Below are positions 27,541 to 36,644 of a stretch of DNA of 64,000 nucleotides, piece after piece. Position numbers and translations under genes: made by a program. The stretch lies in assembly GCA_947306475.1 (NCBI GenBank), contig CAMZGS010000001.1, positions 372,001 to 436,000 of the forward strand, read 5' to 3'. A model generated the notes under the pieces. It did not search any database and had not been told where the DNA came from. It saw only the letters and a program-made list of their open reading frames with translations. This DNA comes from an uncultured Comamonas sp. (GTDB taxonomy: Bacteria; Pseudomonadota; Gammaproteobacteria; Burkholderiales; Burkholderiaceae_C). Each line of letters begins with the position of its first letter. The first letter of the stretch is position 1.

Positions 27541-28770
27541 ATGGCAAGAGAATACAAAGATGTGGTCGTCGGCCTGGACATAGGTACCTCCAAGGTCATG
27601 GCTGTGGTGGCGGAGGTGGTGCCCAGCGGGGAACTCAAGCTCGCTGGTCTGGGGGTTGCGCCCAGCAACGGGCTCAAACGTGGCGTGGTGGTGAACATCG
27701 AAGCCACGGTGCAAAGCATTCAGCAGGCGCTCAAGGAAGCGGAGCTGATGGCCGACTGCAAGATCCAGCGTGTGCACACCGGTATCACGGGCAACCACAT
27801 CCGCGGGCTCAACCAGAGCGGCGTGGTGGCGATCAAGGACAAGGAAGTCTCGCCCACCGACGTGGCACGCGTGATCGAAACGGCCAAGGCCGTGAGCATT
27901 TCTTCCGACCAGCGTCTGCTGCTGGTGGAGCCGCAGGAGTTCGTCATCGACGGCCAGGACGTCAAGGAGCCCATCGGCATGAGCGGCATCCGCCTGGAAG
28001 CCAAGGTGCACATCGTCACTGGCGCGCAAAGTGCGGCGGAGAACATCATCAAGTGCGTGCGCCGCTGCGGCCTGGAAGTCGAGCAGCTGCTGCTCAACCC
28101 GCTGGCCGCCAGCCAGGCCGTGCTCACCGACGATGAGCGCGAGCTGGGCGTGGTGCTGGTCGATATCGGCGCCGGCACCACCGATGTAGCGATTTTCACG
28201 GGCGGCGCCATTCGCCACACGGCCGTGATTCCGATTGCGGGCGACCTGATCACCAGCGACATCGCCATGGCGCTGCGCACGCCCACCAAGGATGCCGAAG
28301 ACATCAAGGTCGAAAGCGGCTATGCCAAGCAGATGCTGGCCGATCCGGATGCGCAGGTGGAAGTGCCAGGTCTGGGCGATCGCGGCCCGCGCATGATCAG
28401 CAAGCAGGCGCTGGCCGGCGTCATCGAGCCGCGCGTGGAAGAAATTTTTGCACTGGTGCACCAGGTGGTGCGCGAATCGGGCTACGAAGAAGTGCTGTCT
28501 TCGGGTATCGTGTTGACGGGCGGCAGCTCCGTCATGCCCGGCATGGTGGAGTTGGGTGAAGACATTTTCCTGAAACCCGTGCGCCGTGGCGTTCCCAAAT
28601 ACTCCAGCGCCCTGGCCGACATGGTGGCTCAGCCCCGTTCTGCGACGGTAATGGGTCTGCTGGAGGAAGCGCGCCTGGCGCGTTTGCGTGGTTTCAAGGT
28701 GGCACAAAAAAGTGGGTCCATGAAGACGGCTTTAGGCCGATTCAGGGACTTTATTGTGGGAAACTTCTAG
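27541..28770 (+). CDS. ftsA: cell division protein FtsA
   Basis: Actin-like ATPase that anchors FtsZ to the membrane. The 409 residues show the actin-fold phosphate-1 loop VVGLDIGTSKVMAVV, SHS2 domain region (QRVHTGITGNHIRGLNQSG), phosphate-2 loop VDIGAGTTDVAIF and adenosine motif VLTGGSSVMPGM. It ends with an amphipathic helix (TALGRFRDFIVGNF), the usual membrane-targeting tail. Confidence 0.97.
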   Translation: MAREYKDVVVGLDIGTSKVMAVVAEVVPSGELKLAGLGVAPSNGLKRGVVVNIEATVQSIQQALKEAELMADCKIQRVHTGITGNHIRGLNQSGVVAIKDKEVSPTDVARVIETAKAVSISSDQRLLLVEPQEFVIDGQDVKEPIGMSGIRLEAKVHIVTGAQSAAENIIKCVRRCGLEVEQLLLNPLAASQAVLTDDERELGVVLVDIGAGTTDVAIFTGGAIRHTAVIPIAGDLITSDIAMALRTPTKDAEDIKVESGYAKQMLADPDAQVEVPGLGDRGPRMISKQALAGVIEPRVEEIFALVHQVVRESGYEEVLSSGIVLTGGSSVMPGMVELGEDIFLKPVRRGVPKYSSALADMVAQPRSATVMGLLEEARLARLRGFKVAQKSGSMKTALGRFRDFIVGNF

Positions 28771-28902
28771 CTCTTTGAATGCGATGCCCGAAACTGCGGA
28801 TTCTTACCGCCATTGTCAGTGGTTGCCAAGTTGCAGAAAACCATCGTTTTCCAAAAAATACTAGCATCGAATGTTTGAAAAGGTTTCCAGAGGAGCTCCA
28901 GC

Positions 28903-30144
28903 ATGACCATCGAAATGATTGACGCCGAAAGATTCAACCAGGGCACCCAGATCAAGGTGATCGGTGTTGGCGGTGGCGGTGGCAACGCAGTGGAGCACAT
29001 GATTGCCAATGCCGTGCAGGGCGTGGAGTTCGTTTGCGCCAATACCGATGCGCAGGCGCTGATTCGCAGCAATGCCAACCGCACCATTCAACTGGGACAA
29101 AGCGGTCTTGGTGCTGGCAGCAAACCCGAAAAGGGGCGTGAAGCCGCAGAGGCTGCGGTGGATGACATCCGTGCGGCCATTGATGGCGCGCACATGCTCT
29201 TCATCACCGCCGGCATGGGCGGTGGTACCGGTACCGGTGCCGCTCCCGTGATTGCCCGTGTGGCCAAGGAAATGGGCATTCTGACCGTGGGTGTGGTCAC
29301 CAAGCCCTTTGAATGGGAAGGCAGCCGCCGCATGAAGAATGCGGACGAGGGCCTGGCCGAGCTGGAGGCCAATGTGGACTCGCTCATCGTGGTGCTCAAC
29401 GAAAGGCTGCTGGAAGTGCTGGGCGAGGACGTCTCTCAGGAAGAGGCTTTCGCCCAGGCCAATGACGTGCTGCGCAATGCCGTGGGCGGTATTGCCGAGG
29501 TGATCAACGAGTACGGACACGTGAACGTGGACTTTGAGGACGTGCGCACCGTCATGGGCGAGCCCGGCAAGGCCATGATGGGCACGGCCCGCGCCAGCGG
29601 CCCCGACCGCGCCCGTATCGCCGCCGAGCAGGCCGTGGCCTGCCCGCTGCTGGAAGGTATCGACCTGTCCGGTGCCAAGGGCGTGCTGGTGCTGGTGACC
29701 GCCGCACGCGGCAGCCTGAAGCTGGCCGAGTCGCGCCAGGCCATGAACACCATCAAGGCCTACGCCTCGGACGATGCCCACGTGATCTACGGCGCTGCCT
29801 ACGACGACTCCCTGGGTGAGGACATCCGCGTGACCGTGGTGGCCACCGGCCTGTCGCGTCCTGCTGCCCGCCGTCAGGCCATGACCGTGGTGTCCGGCGG
29901 TCTGCGCACCGGTACCGACAACACCCCCGTTACCGCCTCCCTGGGTGGTCCCGGTACTGTGGTGGGTACTGCCGGCCCTGTGGGCACTGCCACTGGCACG
30001 GCTGGCTACGCTGGTGGTGATGTGGCTGTGCCCAGCGTGTGGCGCACCAACCGCACCCATGCAGGTGCCCGCGTGGATGCGCTGGCTTCCGGCGGCATGG
30101 ATGAGCTGGAAATCCCCGCCTTCCTGCGCAAACAGGCCGACTGA
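28903..30144 (+). CDS. ftsZ: cell division protein FtsZ
   Basis: Tubulin-like GTPase that forms the Z-ring. The 413 residues include VIGVGGGGGNAVEHM, the tubulin signature GGGTGTGAAPV (about 106-116), the T7-loop region (NVDFEDVRTVMGEPG), a Gly/Thr-rich linker (about 330-380) and the C-terminal peptide DELEIPAFLRKQAD that binds FtsA and other partners. The ATG at 28903 has AGAGGAG upstream. A 132-bp AT-rich gap separates it from ftsA and probably carries an extra promoter, but I could not settle on its elements. Confidence 0.98.
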   Translation: MTIEMIDAERFNQGTQIKVIGVGGGGGNAVEHMIANAVQGVEFVCANTDAQALIRSNANRTIQLGQSGLGAGSKPEKGREAAEAAVDDIRAAIDGAHMLFITAGMGGGTGTGAAPVIARVAKEMGILTVGVVTKPFEWEGSRRMKNADEGLAELEANVDSLIVVLNERLLEVLGEDVSQEEAFAQANDVLRNAVGGIAEVINEYGHVNVDFEDVRTVMGEPGKAMMGTARASGPDRARIAAEQAVACPLLEGIDLSGAKGVLVLVTAARGSLKLAESRQAMNTIKAYASDDAHVIYGAAYDDSLGEDIRVTVVATGLSRPAARRQAMTVVSGGLRTGTDNTPVTASLGGPGTVVGTAGPVGTATGTAGYAGGDVAVPSVWRTNRTHAGARVDALASGGMDELEIPAFLRKQAD

Positions 30145-30164
30145 TTCATTCCCGTCCTTCAGGG

Positions 30165-30184
30165 CGCGGTGTTCAGGCACCGCG
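30165..30184 (+). other. hairpin after ftsZ
   Basis: CGCGGTG (30165-30171), loop TTCAGG, CACCGCG (30178-30184): a perfect seven-base-pair stem about 20 bp after the ftsZ stop. No T-run follows, so it could be a weak or Rho-assisted end, or a processing signal, before lpxC. Confidence 0.45.
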
Positions 30185-30266
30185 ATGCATGCCACCCATG
30201 GCCGCGATAGAAACTTCCATCGCCGGGCATCGGGTGGTTTTTCTTGGCCGTCCTTAGAATCCGGGC

Positions 30267-31190
30267 ATGCTAGAGCAAAGAACCATCAAGACCCTGACCC
30301 GTGCCGTCGGTATGGGCCTGCACAGTGGCCAGCGCGTGGAAATGACGCTGCGTCCTGCCCCTCCCGATACGGGCATCGTGTTTCGCCGTGTGGATTTGCC
30401 GGAACCGGTCGAGATTGCCATTTCTGCCGAAGCGGTGGTCGATACGCGCATGGCCTCCACCATTGGTGCGCAAGGCGCCAAGGTGCATACGGTGGAGCAT
30501 TTGATGTCGGCCCTGTGCGGTTTGGGTATCGACAATATCGTGATCGATATCACCGCCGAAGAGGTGCCCATTCTGGATGGTTCTTCGTCCTCCTTCGTGT
30601 TTCTGCTGCAAAGCGCCGGGGTGCAGGTGCAAAAAGCGGCCAAGAAATTCATTCGCGTGCTGCAACCGGTGGAGGTGCGCGAGGGCGAAGGCAACCAGCT
30701 CAAATGGGCGCGCTTTGAGCCCTACCACGGCTTCAAGCTGCGCTTTGAAATTGATTTTGCCCATCCGGCAGTCGATTCCACAGGCCAGAGTTTCGAGTTC
30801 GATTGGGGCCAGGGCGATTACGTGCGCGACATTGCCCGCGCCCGCACCTTTGGCTTTACGCGCGATGTGGAAATGCTGCGCAACCACGGCCTGGCACTGG
30901 GCGGCGGGCTGGACAATGCCATCGTGATGGACGACTACAAGGTGCTCAACAGCGATGGTCTGCGCTACGGCGACGAGTTCGTGAAGCACAAGATCCTGGA
31001 TGCCATTGGCGACCTGTACCTCATCGGCCACCCCATCCTGGGCGCGTACAGCGCCTTTCGCTCCGGCCATGCCATGAACAATCAGCTGCTGCGGGCCCTG
31101 CTGGCGCAGGATGGGGCCTGGGATATTGTCACCTTCGACAACGCACGCAAGGCCCCGGCCGGCTTTGACCAGCTGGCACCGTCCTGGTAG
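30267..31190 (+). CDS. lpxC: UDP-3-O-acyl-N-acetylglucosamine deacetylase LpxC
   Basis: Zinc hydrolase that performs the committed step of lipid A synthesis. The 307-residue protein begins [21 protein letters not shown]. Zinc ligands are the His in [10 protein letters not shown] and the His and Asp in [15 protein letters not shown]; the late His is in FRSGHAMNN. Its usual place after ftsZ is kept. A TAGAAT at about 30255-30260 just upstream could be a -10 element, giving a very short leader. Confidence 0.97.
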   Translation: MLEQRTIKTLTRAVGMGLHSGQRVEMTLRPAPPDTGIVFRRVDLPEPVEIAISAEAVVDTRMASTIGAQGAKVHTVEHLMSALCGLGIDNIVIDITAEEVPILDGSSSSFVFLLQSAGVQVQKAAKKFIRVLQPVEVREGEGNQLKWARFEPYHGFKLRFEIDFAHPAVDSTGQSFEFDWGQGDYVRDIARARTFGFTRDVEMLRNHGLALGGGLDNAIVMDDYKVLNSDGLRYGDEFVKHKILDAIGDLYLIGHPILGAYSAFRSGHAMNNQLLRALLAQDGAWDIVTFDNARKAPAGFDQLAPSW

Positions 31191-31225
31191 GCAGGGCGGC
31201 ACAGCACAGGAGTAGGGGGCAGGCA

Positions 31226-31402
31226 ATGCTGATTTTTCGCTGGCTGGTGATGCTCTTGCTGCTGATGGCAGCGCTGAGCTTTGCCTTTTACCTGGGCACC
31301 GGCAAGGTGCATTACCGGCGCTGGAGCTTTCTGACGCTCAAGTGGAGCGTGATTGCCGGCCTGACCTTCTTTGCCGTGCTCTTTCTGGGGCGCATGCTGT
31401 AG
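31226..31402 (+). CDS. 58-residue two-helix membrane protein downstream of lpxC
   Basis: A short gene starting MLIFRWLVMLLLLMAALSF, continuing through a charged loop GTGKVHYRRWSF and a second hydrophobic segment VIAGLTFFAVLFLG, and ending RML. Two membrane helices with a basic loop between them. A purine-rich AGGAGTAGGGGGCAGG precedes the ATG. It lies 35 bases after lpxC and is probably co-transcribed with it. I do not recognise a characterised homologue; the codon use and ribosome-binding site make it a believable gene. Confidence 0.7.
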   Translation: MLIFRWLVMLLLLMAALSFAFYLGTGKVHYRRWSFLTLKWSVIAGLTFFAVLFLGRML

Positions 31403-31420
31403 GGGCGGGCGGCACCGCCC
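31403..31420. terminator. GC-rich hairpin between convergent genes
   Basis: GGGCGG (31403-31408) faces CCGCCC (31415-31420) in the 34-bp gap between the small membrane-protein gene and ruvC, which converge. The following tract is C/T-rich (CTCCCTTTCCCTC) and not a clean T-run, so the terminator role is only likely from position. Confidence 0.4.
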
Positions 31421-31436
31421 GGCGCCTCCCTTTCCC

Positions 31437-31994
31437 TCAATAGGCCCGCCCGCCCTTGAGCATGGCGTGCTGGCGTCGCTGCAAGGGGCTGACCGACCCC
31501 AGGCGTTGCAGCATGGGTGCGGCGTGGGCATGGGTGATGGCCAGGCCCAGCGCGTCGGCAGCATCCGGGCCGGGCAGGCCGGGCAGTTGCAGCATGTGCT
31601 GTACCATGGCCTGAATCTGGGCCTTGGCCGCACGGCCATTGCCGGTGATGGCCTTTTTCATCTGCAAGGCGGTGTATTCGGCCACGGGCAGGTCGTGGCT
31701 GACCAGGGCGGTGAGCGCTGCGCCCCGGGCCTGGCCGAGCAACAGGGTCGATTGCGGGTTGACGTTGACAAAGACGATCTCCACCGCCGCCTGCGTGGGC
31801 TGGTACTGCTGCACGATTTCGCCAATACCCTGAAAAAGAATTTTCAGACGCGCCGGCAGGTCGCCCAGGGTCACGCCGGGGGTGCGGGTGGTGCGGATGG
31901 TGCCGCTGGCCACATAGCGCAGCTGTGCGCCCTGGCAGTCGATGATGCCAAAGCCCGTGGTTTGCAGACCGGGGTCGATGCCAAGGATGCGCAT
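31437..31994 (-). CDS. ruvC: Holliday junction endonuclease RuvC
   Basis: Resolvase that cuts Holliday junctions handed over by RuvAB. The 185 residues begin [18 protein letters not shown] with the first catalytic Asp. The Glu is in AAVEIVFVN, and the paired Asp residues are in [18 protein letters not shown] short basic tail follows. ruvA and ruvB are not adjacent in this window. The ATG at 31994 lies a few bases from palindromic repeat copy 5. Confidence 0.95.
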   Translation of the reverse strand: MRILGIDPGLQTTGFGIIDCQGAQLRYVASGTIRTTRTPGVTLGDLPARLKILFQGIGEIVQQYQPTQAAVEIVFVNVNPQSTLLLGQARGAALTALVSHDLPVAEYTALQMKKAITGNGRAAKAQIQAMVQHMLQLPGLPGPDAADALGLAITHAHAAPMLQRLGSVSPLQRRQHAMLKGGRAY

Positions 31995-31996
31995 AT

Positions 31997-32090
31997 GAAA
32001 AATGTAGCTGTTGGCGCTTTTCTGTAAGCAGTTTCAGGGTGAAAGATTCCGAAAAACAAGTAAGGACAAGCGGAAGCTGCTCTTGTTTTC
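31997..32090. repeat. dispersed palindromic repeat, copy 5
   Basis: AATGTAGCTGTTGGCGCTT (32001-32019) faces AAGCGGAAGCTGCTCTTG (32068-32085), with A and T tracts at the outer ends and GCAGTTTCAGGGTGAAAGATTCC between. It fills the gap between mtgA and ruvC. Confidence 0.7.
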
Positions 32091-32799
32091 AAGGAATCTG
32101 GGTGTTGCCCATGCGTGCCGCAATGGTGCGCGTGCGCGCTTGCAGGTAGGGCGAGTGCGGCTGCCGTTCATAGTGGCGCGGGTTGGGCAGCATCACCGCC
32201 AGGCGCGCGGCTTCCAGGCGCGTGAGCTGGCTGGCGGACTTGTTGAAGTAGTGGCGCGCTGCTGCCTCTGCTCCAAACACGCCACGGCCCCATTCGGCGT
32301 GGTTCAGGTACAGCTCCAGGATACGGCGTTTGTCCAGCAGCAGTTCCAGCGCGTGCGTCAGCAGCAGCTCCTGCCCCTTGCGCAGCAGGCTGCGCTCGCC
32401 CGAAAGCAGCAGGTTCTTGGCCAGTTGCTGGGTGATGGTGGAGCCGCCCCGCACCACGTTTTTGCCCTGCTGCTGCGCCTGCTGGTTGCGCTGCCAGGCC
32501 TTTTCGATGGCCTGCCACTGCACGCCGTTGTGCTGGACGAAGGTGTCGTCCTCGGCGGTGAGCACGGCCTGCTTGAGGGCGGGGGCGATGCGTTCGTAAT
32601 CCACCCACTGCTGGCGCCAGACGTGGGGCGTGCTGGCTGGCTGCCAGGTGTGCCACAGCTGGCTGCGCTCAAAGGCCGTGGAGGCCGGGTTCCACCATGC
32701 CATCAGGGCAATGCGCAGCACGAAGAACAGCTGCAACACCAGTGCGGCGGCCAGCAGCCAGGCCAGCCATTGGCCGATGGCGCGCTGCCAGCGCTTCAT
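32089..32799 (-). CDS. mtgA: monofunctional peptidoglycan glycosyltransferase MtgA
   Basis: GT51 enzyme that polymerises lipid II without a transpeptidase domain. The 236 residues have a membrane anchor (LAWLLAAALVLQLFFVL, about 13-30) and GT51 motifs: AVLTAEDDTFVQHNGVQW with the catalytic Glu, GGSTITQQLAKNLLL, RKGQELLLTHALE, and KRRILELYLNHAEWGRGVFG. The ATG at 32799 overlaps the aroE TGA as ATGA, so the two genes are translated together. Confidence 0.95.
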   Translation of the reverse strand: MKRWQRAIGQWLAWLLAAALVLQLFFVLRIALMAWWNPASTAFERSQLWHTWQPASTPHVWRQQWVDYERIAPALKQAVLTAEDDTFVQHNGVQWQAIEKAWQRNQQAQQQGKNVVRGGSTITQQLAKNLLLSGERSLLRKGQELLLTHALELLLDKRRILELYLNHAEWGRGVFGAEAAARHYFNKSASQLTRLEAARLAVMLPNPRHYERQPHSPYLQARTRTIAARMGNTQIP

Positions 32800-33659
32800 G
32801 CGGCGGCGGCCAGCAGGGCTCGCAGTTCCTCCAGCACCTGGGCGGCCGGGGGCTCGATGCCACGCCACAGGGTGAATGCGGCAGCAGCCTGCTCCACCAG
32901 CATGCCCAGGCCGTCGCGTGGCTGCGCACCATGCTGGGCAGCCCAATCCAGAAAGCCTTGTGCAGCAGGGCCGTACATCATGTCGTAGGCCAGGCTGCCC
33001 GGGCGCAGCACGTGCGCCGGAATGGGGATGCCACCCCCTTGCAGGCTGGCGGCGGTGGCGTTGATGATGATGTCAAAATCGCCCTTCAGTCCTTGCTGGT
33101 CCTGCGCCTGCAGCTCTACTTTTTGCTGTGCGGCCAGGGTGCGGTGGCTGTCCACCAGGGCCTGGGCCCTGGCAGCGGTGCGGTTGCAGATGGTCAGGCT
33201 GCGCGGTTGCTGCTCCAGCAGTGGACCGAGCACGCCAGCGGCGGCGCCCCCTGCGCCCACCAGCAGCACGTCCTTGCCCGTCAGGCTGCGGCCAGCGTTG
33301 CGCGTGATGTCGGCCACCAGGCCCAGACCATCGGTGTTGTCGGCGTGGATGCGGCCCTGCGCGTCGATCAGCAACGTATTGGCCGCACCGGCCAGCTGTA
33401 CGCGCTGGCTGACGCTGTGCGCGCAGGCGGCAGCTTCGTGCTTGAAGGGTACGGTGACGTTGCAGCCCCGGCCACCTTCGGCAATGAAGGCCTGCACGCT
33501 GGCGGCAAACCCGTCCAGCGGTGCCAGGCGCGCCTGGTAGTCGAGGTGCTGCCCGGTCAGCGCAGCAAAGCGTGCGTGGATCCAGGGCGAGCGGCTGTGC
33601 CCGATGGGGTGGCCAAAAACGCAGTACAGGTCAGGAGAGGTAGGCTGGGCAGCGTGCAT
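32796..33659 (-). CDS. aroE: shikimate dehydrogenase
   Basis: NADPH enzyme that reduces 3-dehydroshikimate. The 287-residue protein contains CVFGHPIGHSRSPWIHARF (substrate loop), NVTVPFKHEAA with the catalytic Lys, NTDGLGLV, the NADP loop VLLVGAGGAAAGVLG, ICNRTAARAQAL and the late DGLGMLVEQAA. The ATG at 33659 (MHAAQPTSPDLY) has GGGCTCACC-type context and no strong ribosome-binding site; the frame starts 7 bp beyond the end of the TonB-like gene. It is part of a minus-strand run with mtgA. Confidence 0.95.
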   Translation of the reverse strand: MHAAQPTSPDLYCVFGHPIGHSRSPWIHARFAALTGQHLDYQARLAPLDGFAASVQAFIAEGGRGCNVTVPFKHEAAACAHSVSQRVQLAGAANTLLIDAQGRIHADNTDGLGLVADITRNAGRSLTGKDVLLVGAGGAAAGVLGPLLEQQPRSLTICNRTAARAQALVDSHRTLAAQQKVELQAQDQQGLKGDFDIIINATAASLQGGGIPIPAHVLRPGSLAYDMMYGPAAQGFLDWAAQHGAQPRDGLGMLVEQAAAAFTLWRGIEPPAAQVLEELRALLAAAA

Positions 33660-33666
33660 GGTGGGC

Positions 33667-34521
33667 TCATTGCACATTGGTCTTGAGGGTTTGTTCGCGC
33701 GTGAAGGAGAAGCGGGCCACCACGGCGATCTGGTCGGCCTTGGAGCGCATGGCCGGGGTGAAGTGCCCGAAGGGTCCAGCCGCGTAGGCAATGGCCTGGG
33801 CGCGGCGGTCCAGATGGGTGTTGCCCGAGCTTTCCACAATTTCGGTGTTGAGCACGCGGCCATCGTGGTTCACTGTCAGGATCATGATCAGATCGCCATA
33901 CAGCTTGCGGCCCTGATGTTCGGGGAAATTGCTCGTGCCCTTGTCCTCCACCTTGTGGCGCAGCGCGGTGTAGTACACGGCAAAGGCTTCTTCACGCGTG
34001 GCCGGGCTGATGTAGCGCTTCTTGGGGCGGGCGTTTTCCTCGTTGATGCGCCTCTCGATCTCGGCCAGCAGTTTGACGAGCTGCTTGCGCTTTTCTTCCT
34101 GCTGCTCGCGCGCCTGCTGCTGCGATACCTCGCGCGGATCGAATTCGGGCAGGCTGGCCAGTTGCTGGCGCAGCTGTGTCAGCAAGGTGGCCTGGCGCTC
34201 CTGCAAGGCATCGAGCTGGCGCTGGCGTTCCTCGAAATCGTCGCCCACGCTGGTCAGGGCCGAATAGGGCATGGGGCTGCTGGCGCGGCCCTGGGCTGCG
34301 TCGCCACCACCGGCCAGCGATGCCTGGGCAATCGCCTGGGGTGTCTCGGGCTGTTCCTGGCTGTGCGCGTTCACCAGGATCACTTCCAGCGGGGTGTCCT
34401 GAAAGATGCGGTTGAACTGGTGGGGTGCGACAAAGCGCACGCTCAGCAGCACCAGGTGCACGGCCAGGGAGAAGGTCAGGGCAATCGTCAGGGGAGAGGC
34501 GCTACGCAGCGCGGCAGGCAT
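33667..34521 (-). CDS. TonB-like energy-transducer family protein
   Basis: A 284-residue envelope protein. One N-terminal membrane segment (TIALTFSLAVHLVLLSV, about 11-29) is followed by a periplasmic region with a long Gln/Glu/Arg coiled coil (about 95-165, including EERQRQLDALQERQATLL) and a C-terminal TonB-like domain (LYGDLIMILTVNHDGRV, IVESSGNTHLDRRA). It lacks the long Pro-Glu/Pro-Lys spacer of classical TonB, and no exbB or exbD is near. ATG 34521 and GTG 34527 are both in frame; the GTG overlaps the stop of the preceding exonuclease gene. The partner receptor is unknown. Confidence 0.75.
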   Translation of the reverse strand: MPAALRSASPLTIALTFSLAVHLVLLSVRFVAPHQFNRIFQDTPLEVILVNAHSQEQPETPQAIAQASLAGGGDAAQGRASSPMPYSALTSVGDDFEERQRQLDALQERQATLLTQLRQQLASLPEFDPREVSQQQAREQQEEKRKQLVKLLAEIERRINEENARPKKRYISPATREEAFAVYYTALRHKVEDKGTSNFPEHQGRKLYGDLIMILTVNHDGRVLNTEIVESSGNTHLDRRAQAIAYAAGPFGHFTPAMRSKADQIAVVARFSFTREQTLKTNVQ

Positions 34522-34523
34522 TT

Positions 34524-36602
34524 TCACGGTGCAGCAGGGGTGGGGTCGGTGCCGTCGGTATCGTTGAGATCGACGGCGATGGCAATCGGGCCGGCGACGG
34601 GGCTGTTGTCTTCGCCATCCTCGTCGTCCAGGGGAGCGTCGTCGCTGGAGTCATCCGGGTCATCCAGACGGGCCGTGATGGTGCCGTGAATGTCCAGGCT
34701 GATCAAGTCGGCCTGGCCCAGCCGCACGCGCACGCGCGCGCCTCGGCCCATGCCCTGGGCACCCAGCACGTTGATGACCAGCGGCAGGGTGTCGGCACGC
34801 ACCAGCGCGCTGCCCGAGTCATCGTCACGGATGATGGCGCCGTCCAGCTCGGTGATGGCGTTCTGTTCCAGGTAGCGCAGCGTCCAGTAGCGCTCCATGC
34901 TGGCCTGGTAGCCGTTGTAGGCGCTGTAGGTGCTGTCAAAGCTGCTGATGATGGAGAACAGATCTGCATCCTTGGGCTTGAAGGGTGCCGCCAGCGCTGC
35001 CGTGGTGCCGTGGCGGGCGCAGGCGATGATCTGCCACTGGTTGACCAGGTCCACGTAGCGGCGCAGCGGCGAGGTGGCCCACACATAGCAGGGCACGCCC
35101 ATGCCGGCGTGGGGCAGCGCCTTGGTGCTCATGCGTACCTTGACGCCCGGGGCCATGCTGGCCTGGCTGCGGTAGATGCCGGGCACGTTGCATTCGGCCA
35201 GCCACTGGCCCCAGCTGCTGTTGGCCACGATGGCTGCCTCGGCCACGATCAGGTCCAGCGGCGCGCCGCGCTTGCGCGTGCTGATGCGCACCACTTCCTG
35301 ACCGGTGGGCACGCCCTTGCCATTGCCTTCCAGACGGAAGGTGTAGTCCGGGCGGGTGAAGGTTTCCGGCTTGCCGCGCACCTGCTCGCGCTGCGCCTTC
35401 AGGTGCTGGGCCAGCCGGTGCAGGAAGGCCAGCTCATGGCGCACGCCTTGCAGCTCGGCCGGGGTGTCGGGTACCACCAGATCGGGGTTGGCCAGCCATT
35501 CGGCGGTGATGATGTGGTCCAGCCTGTCGTGGCGGAAGTTGTGCACCACGGGCACGCGCTCCAGGCGGGTGGTCTTGTTCAGCACCTCCAACGAGGCTTC
35601 GTCGTAGGTGACGTAGAGCGACACGGCCGGGTTGTTGCGTCCGGCATCCAGTGTGTAGGTCTGCACCACGGCATCGGGCAGCATGGTGATCTTGTAGCCC
35701 GGCATGTACACCGTGGACAGGCGGTTGCGCCCGAGCTTGTCCAGGTCCGAGCCGGGGGCAATTGCCAGGCCCGGTGCGGCAATGTGGATGCCCACCGTCA
35801 CCTGTCCCGTACCCAGGCCGGTCACGGACAGGGCGTCGTCGATCTCGGTGGTTTGCGAGTCGTCGATGGAGTAGGCCTGCACCTCGGCCAGCGGCAGATC
35901 GTCTGGCGGCGGCGGGGCGGGCAGATCGGCAAAGCCCGTGCCCTTGGGAAAATAGTCCAGCAGAAAACGCTGCCAGTGGAATTCGTAGGCCGAGGCAATT
36001 GCCCCCGCCTGTTGCAGCAACTGCAAGGGCGCCTGCTGCGCCTGGCGGCTGGCCTCGACCACGGCCTTGTATTCGGGCGCGTTCTTGTCGGGGCGAAACA
36101 GGATCTTGTACAGCTGCTCGCGAATCGGCGTCGGGCACTGGCCGCCGATCAGCTCCTGCGCCCAGGCGTCGATCTGTGCCTGGATCTGCTTCTTCTTCTC
36201 GATGGCGGCCAGCGCCTGTTGCAGGATTTCCGCCGGGGCCTTCTTGAAGCGCCCCTTGCCCGCGCGGCGGAAGTAGTGCGGTGCAGCAAACAGTGCCAGC
36301 AGCATGGCCGCCTGTTCGATCAGGCTGGCGTTTTCCGAGAAGTACTCGCGGGCGATGTCGGCAAAGCCAAAGTCGTTGTCCGGGGCAAATTCCCAGGCCA
36401 GATCCAGATCCACCTCGCCAGCCAGCGCCTGTGCCTGGGCGAGCAAATCGGCTGGTCCGGGCTTGTTGAACTTCAGCAGGATGTTGGCGGCCTTGACCTT
36501 GACCCGTTTGCCCGAGTCCAGCTCAATCTGCGAGGAGGCCTCGGCCTCCGAAAGGATGCGCCCAGCGAGAAACTTGCCAGCGTCTTCAAACAATGCGTGC
36601 AT
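34524..36602 (-). CDS. RNase II/R-type exoribonuclease (RNB domain)
   Basis: A 692-residue protein with the RNB catalytic core: AYSIDDSQTTEIDDALSVT carries the Asp cluster that binds magnesium. HIAAPGLAIAPGSDLDKLGRN, LSTVYMPGYKITMLP and WATSPLRRYVDLVNQWQ are further RNB signatures. The N-terminal ~230 residues are diverged from RNase R, and the C-terminal S1-like region ends in an acidic tail rich in Asp (DDPDDSSDDAPLDDEDGED). It degrades RNA 3' to 5' by family; specificity is not deducible. ATG 36602 is chosen; GTG 36620 is possible. Confidence 0.85.
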   Translation of the reverse strand: MHALFEDAGKFLAGRILSEAEASSQIELDSGKRVKVKAANILLKFNKPGPADLLAQAQALAGEVDLDLAWEFAPDNDFGFADIAREYFSENASLIEQAAMLLALFAAPHYFRRAGKGRFKKAPAEILQQALAAIEKKKQIQAQIDAWAQELIGGQCPTPIREQLYKILFRPDKNAPEYKAVVEASRQAQQAPLQLLQQAGAIASAYEFHWQRFLLDYFPKGTGFADLPAPPPPDDLPLAEVQAYSIDDSQTTEIDDALSVTGLGTGQVTVGIHIAAPGLAIAPGSDLDKLGRNRLSTVYMPGYKITMLPDAVVQTYTLDAGRNNPAVSLYVTYDEASLEVLNKTTRLERVPVVHNFRHDRLDHIITAEWLANPDLVVPDTPAELQGVRHELAFLHRLAQHLKAQREQVRGKPETFTRPDYTFRLEGNGKGVPTGQEVVRISTRKRGAPLDLIVAEAAIVANSSWGQWLAECNVPGIYRSQASMAPGVKVRMSTKALPHAGMGVPCYVWATSPLRRYVDLVNQWQIIACARHGTTAALAAPFKPKDADLFSIISSFDSTYSAYNGYQASMERYWTLRYLEQNAITELDGAIIRDDDSGSALVRADTLPLVINVLGAQGMGRGARVRVRLGQADLISLDIHGTITARLDDPDDSSDDAPLDDEDGEDNSPVAGPIAIAVDLNDTDGTDPTPAAP

Positions 36603-36644
36603 GGGGGCGGATTGTCCCACGGGCCTGCCCGTGTGGTTGAAAAA

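Noticed and set aside
28771-28902. ftsZ promoter elements (TTGCAG with AATACT/TACTAG)
   Set aside because: The spacing of 20-22 bp is too long for a confident call.
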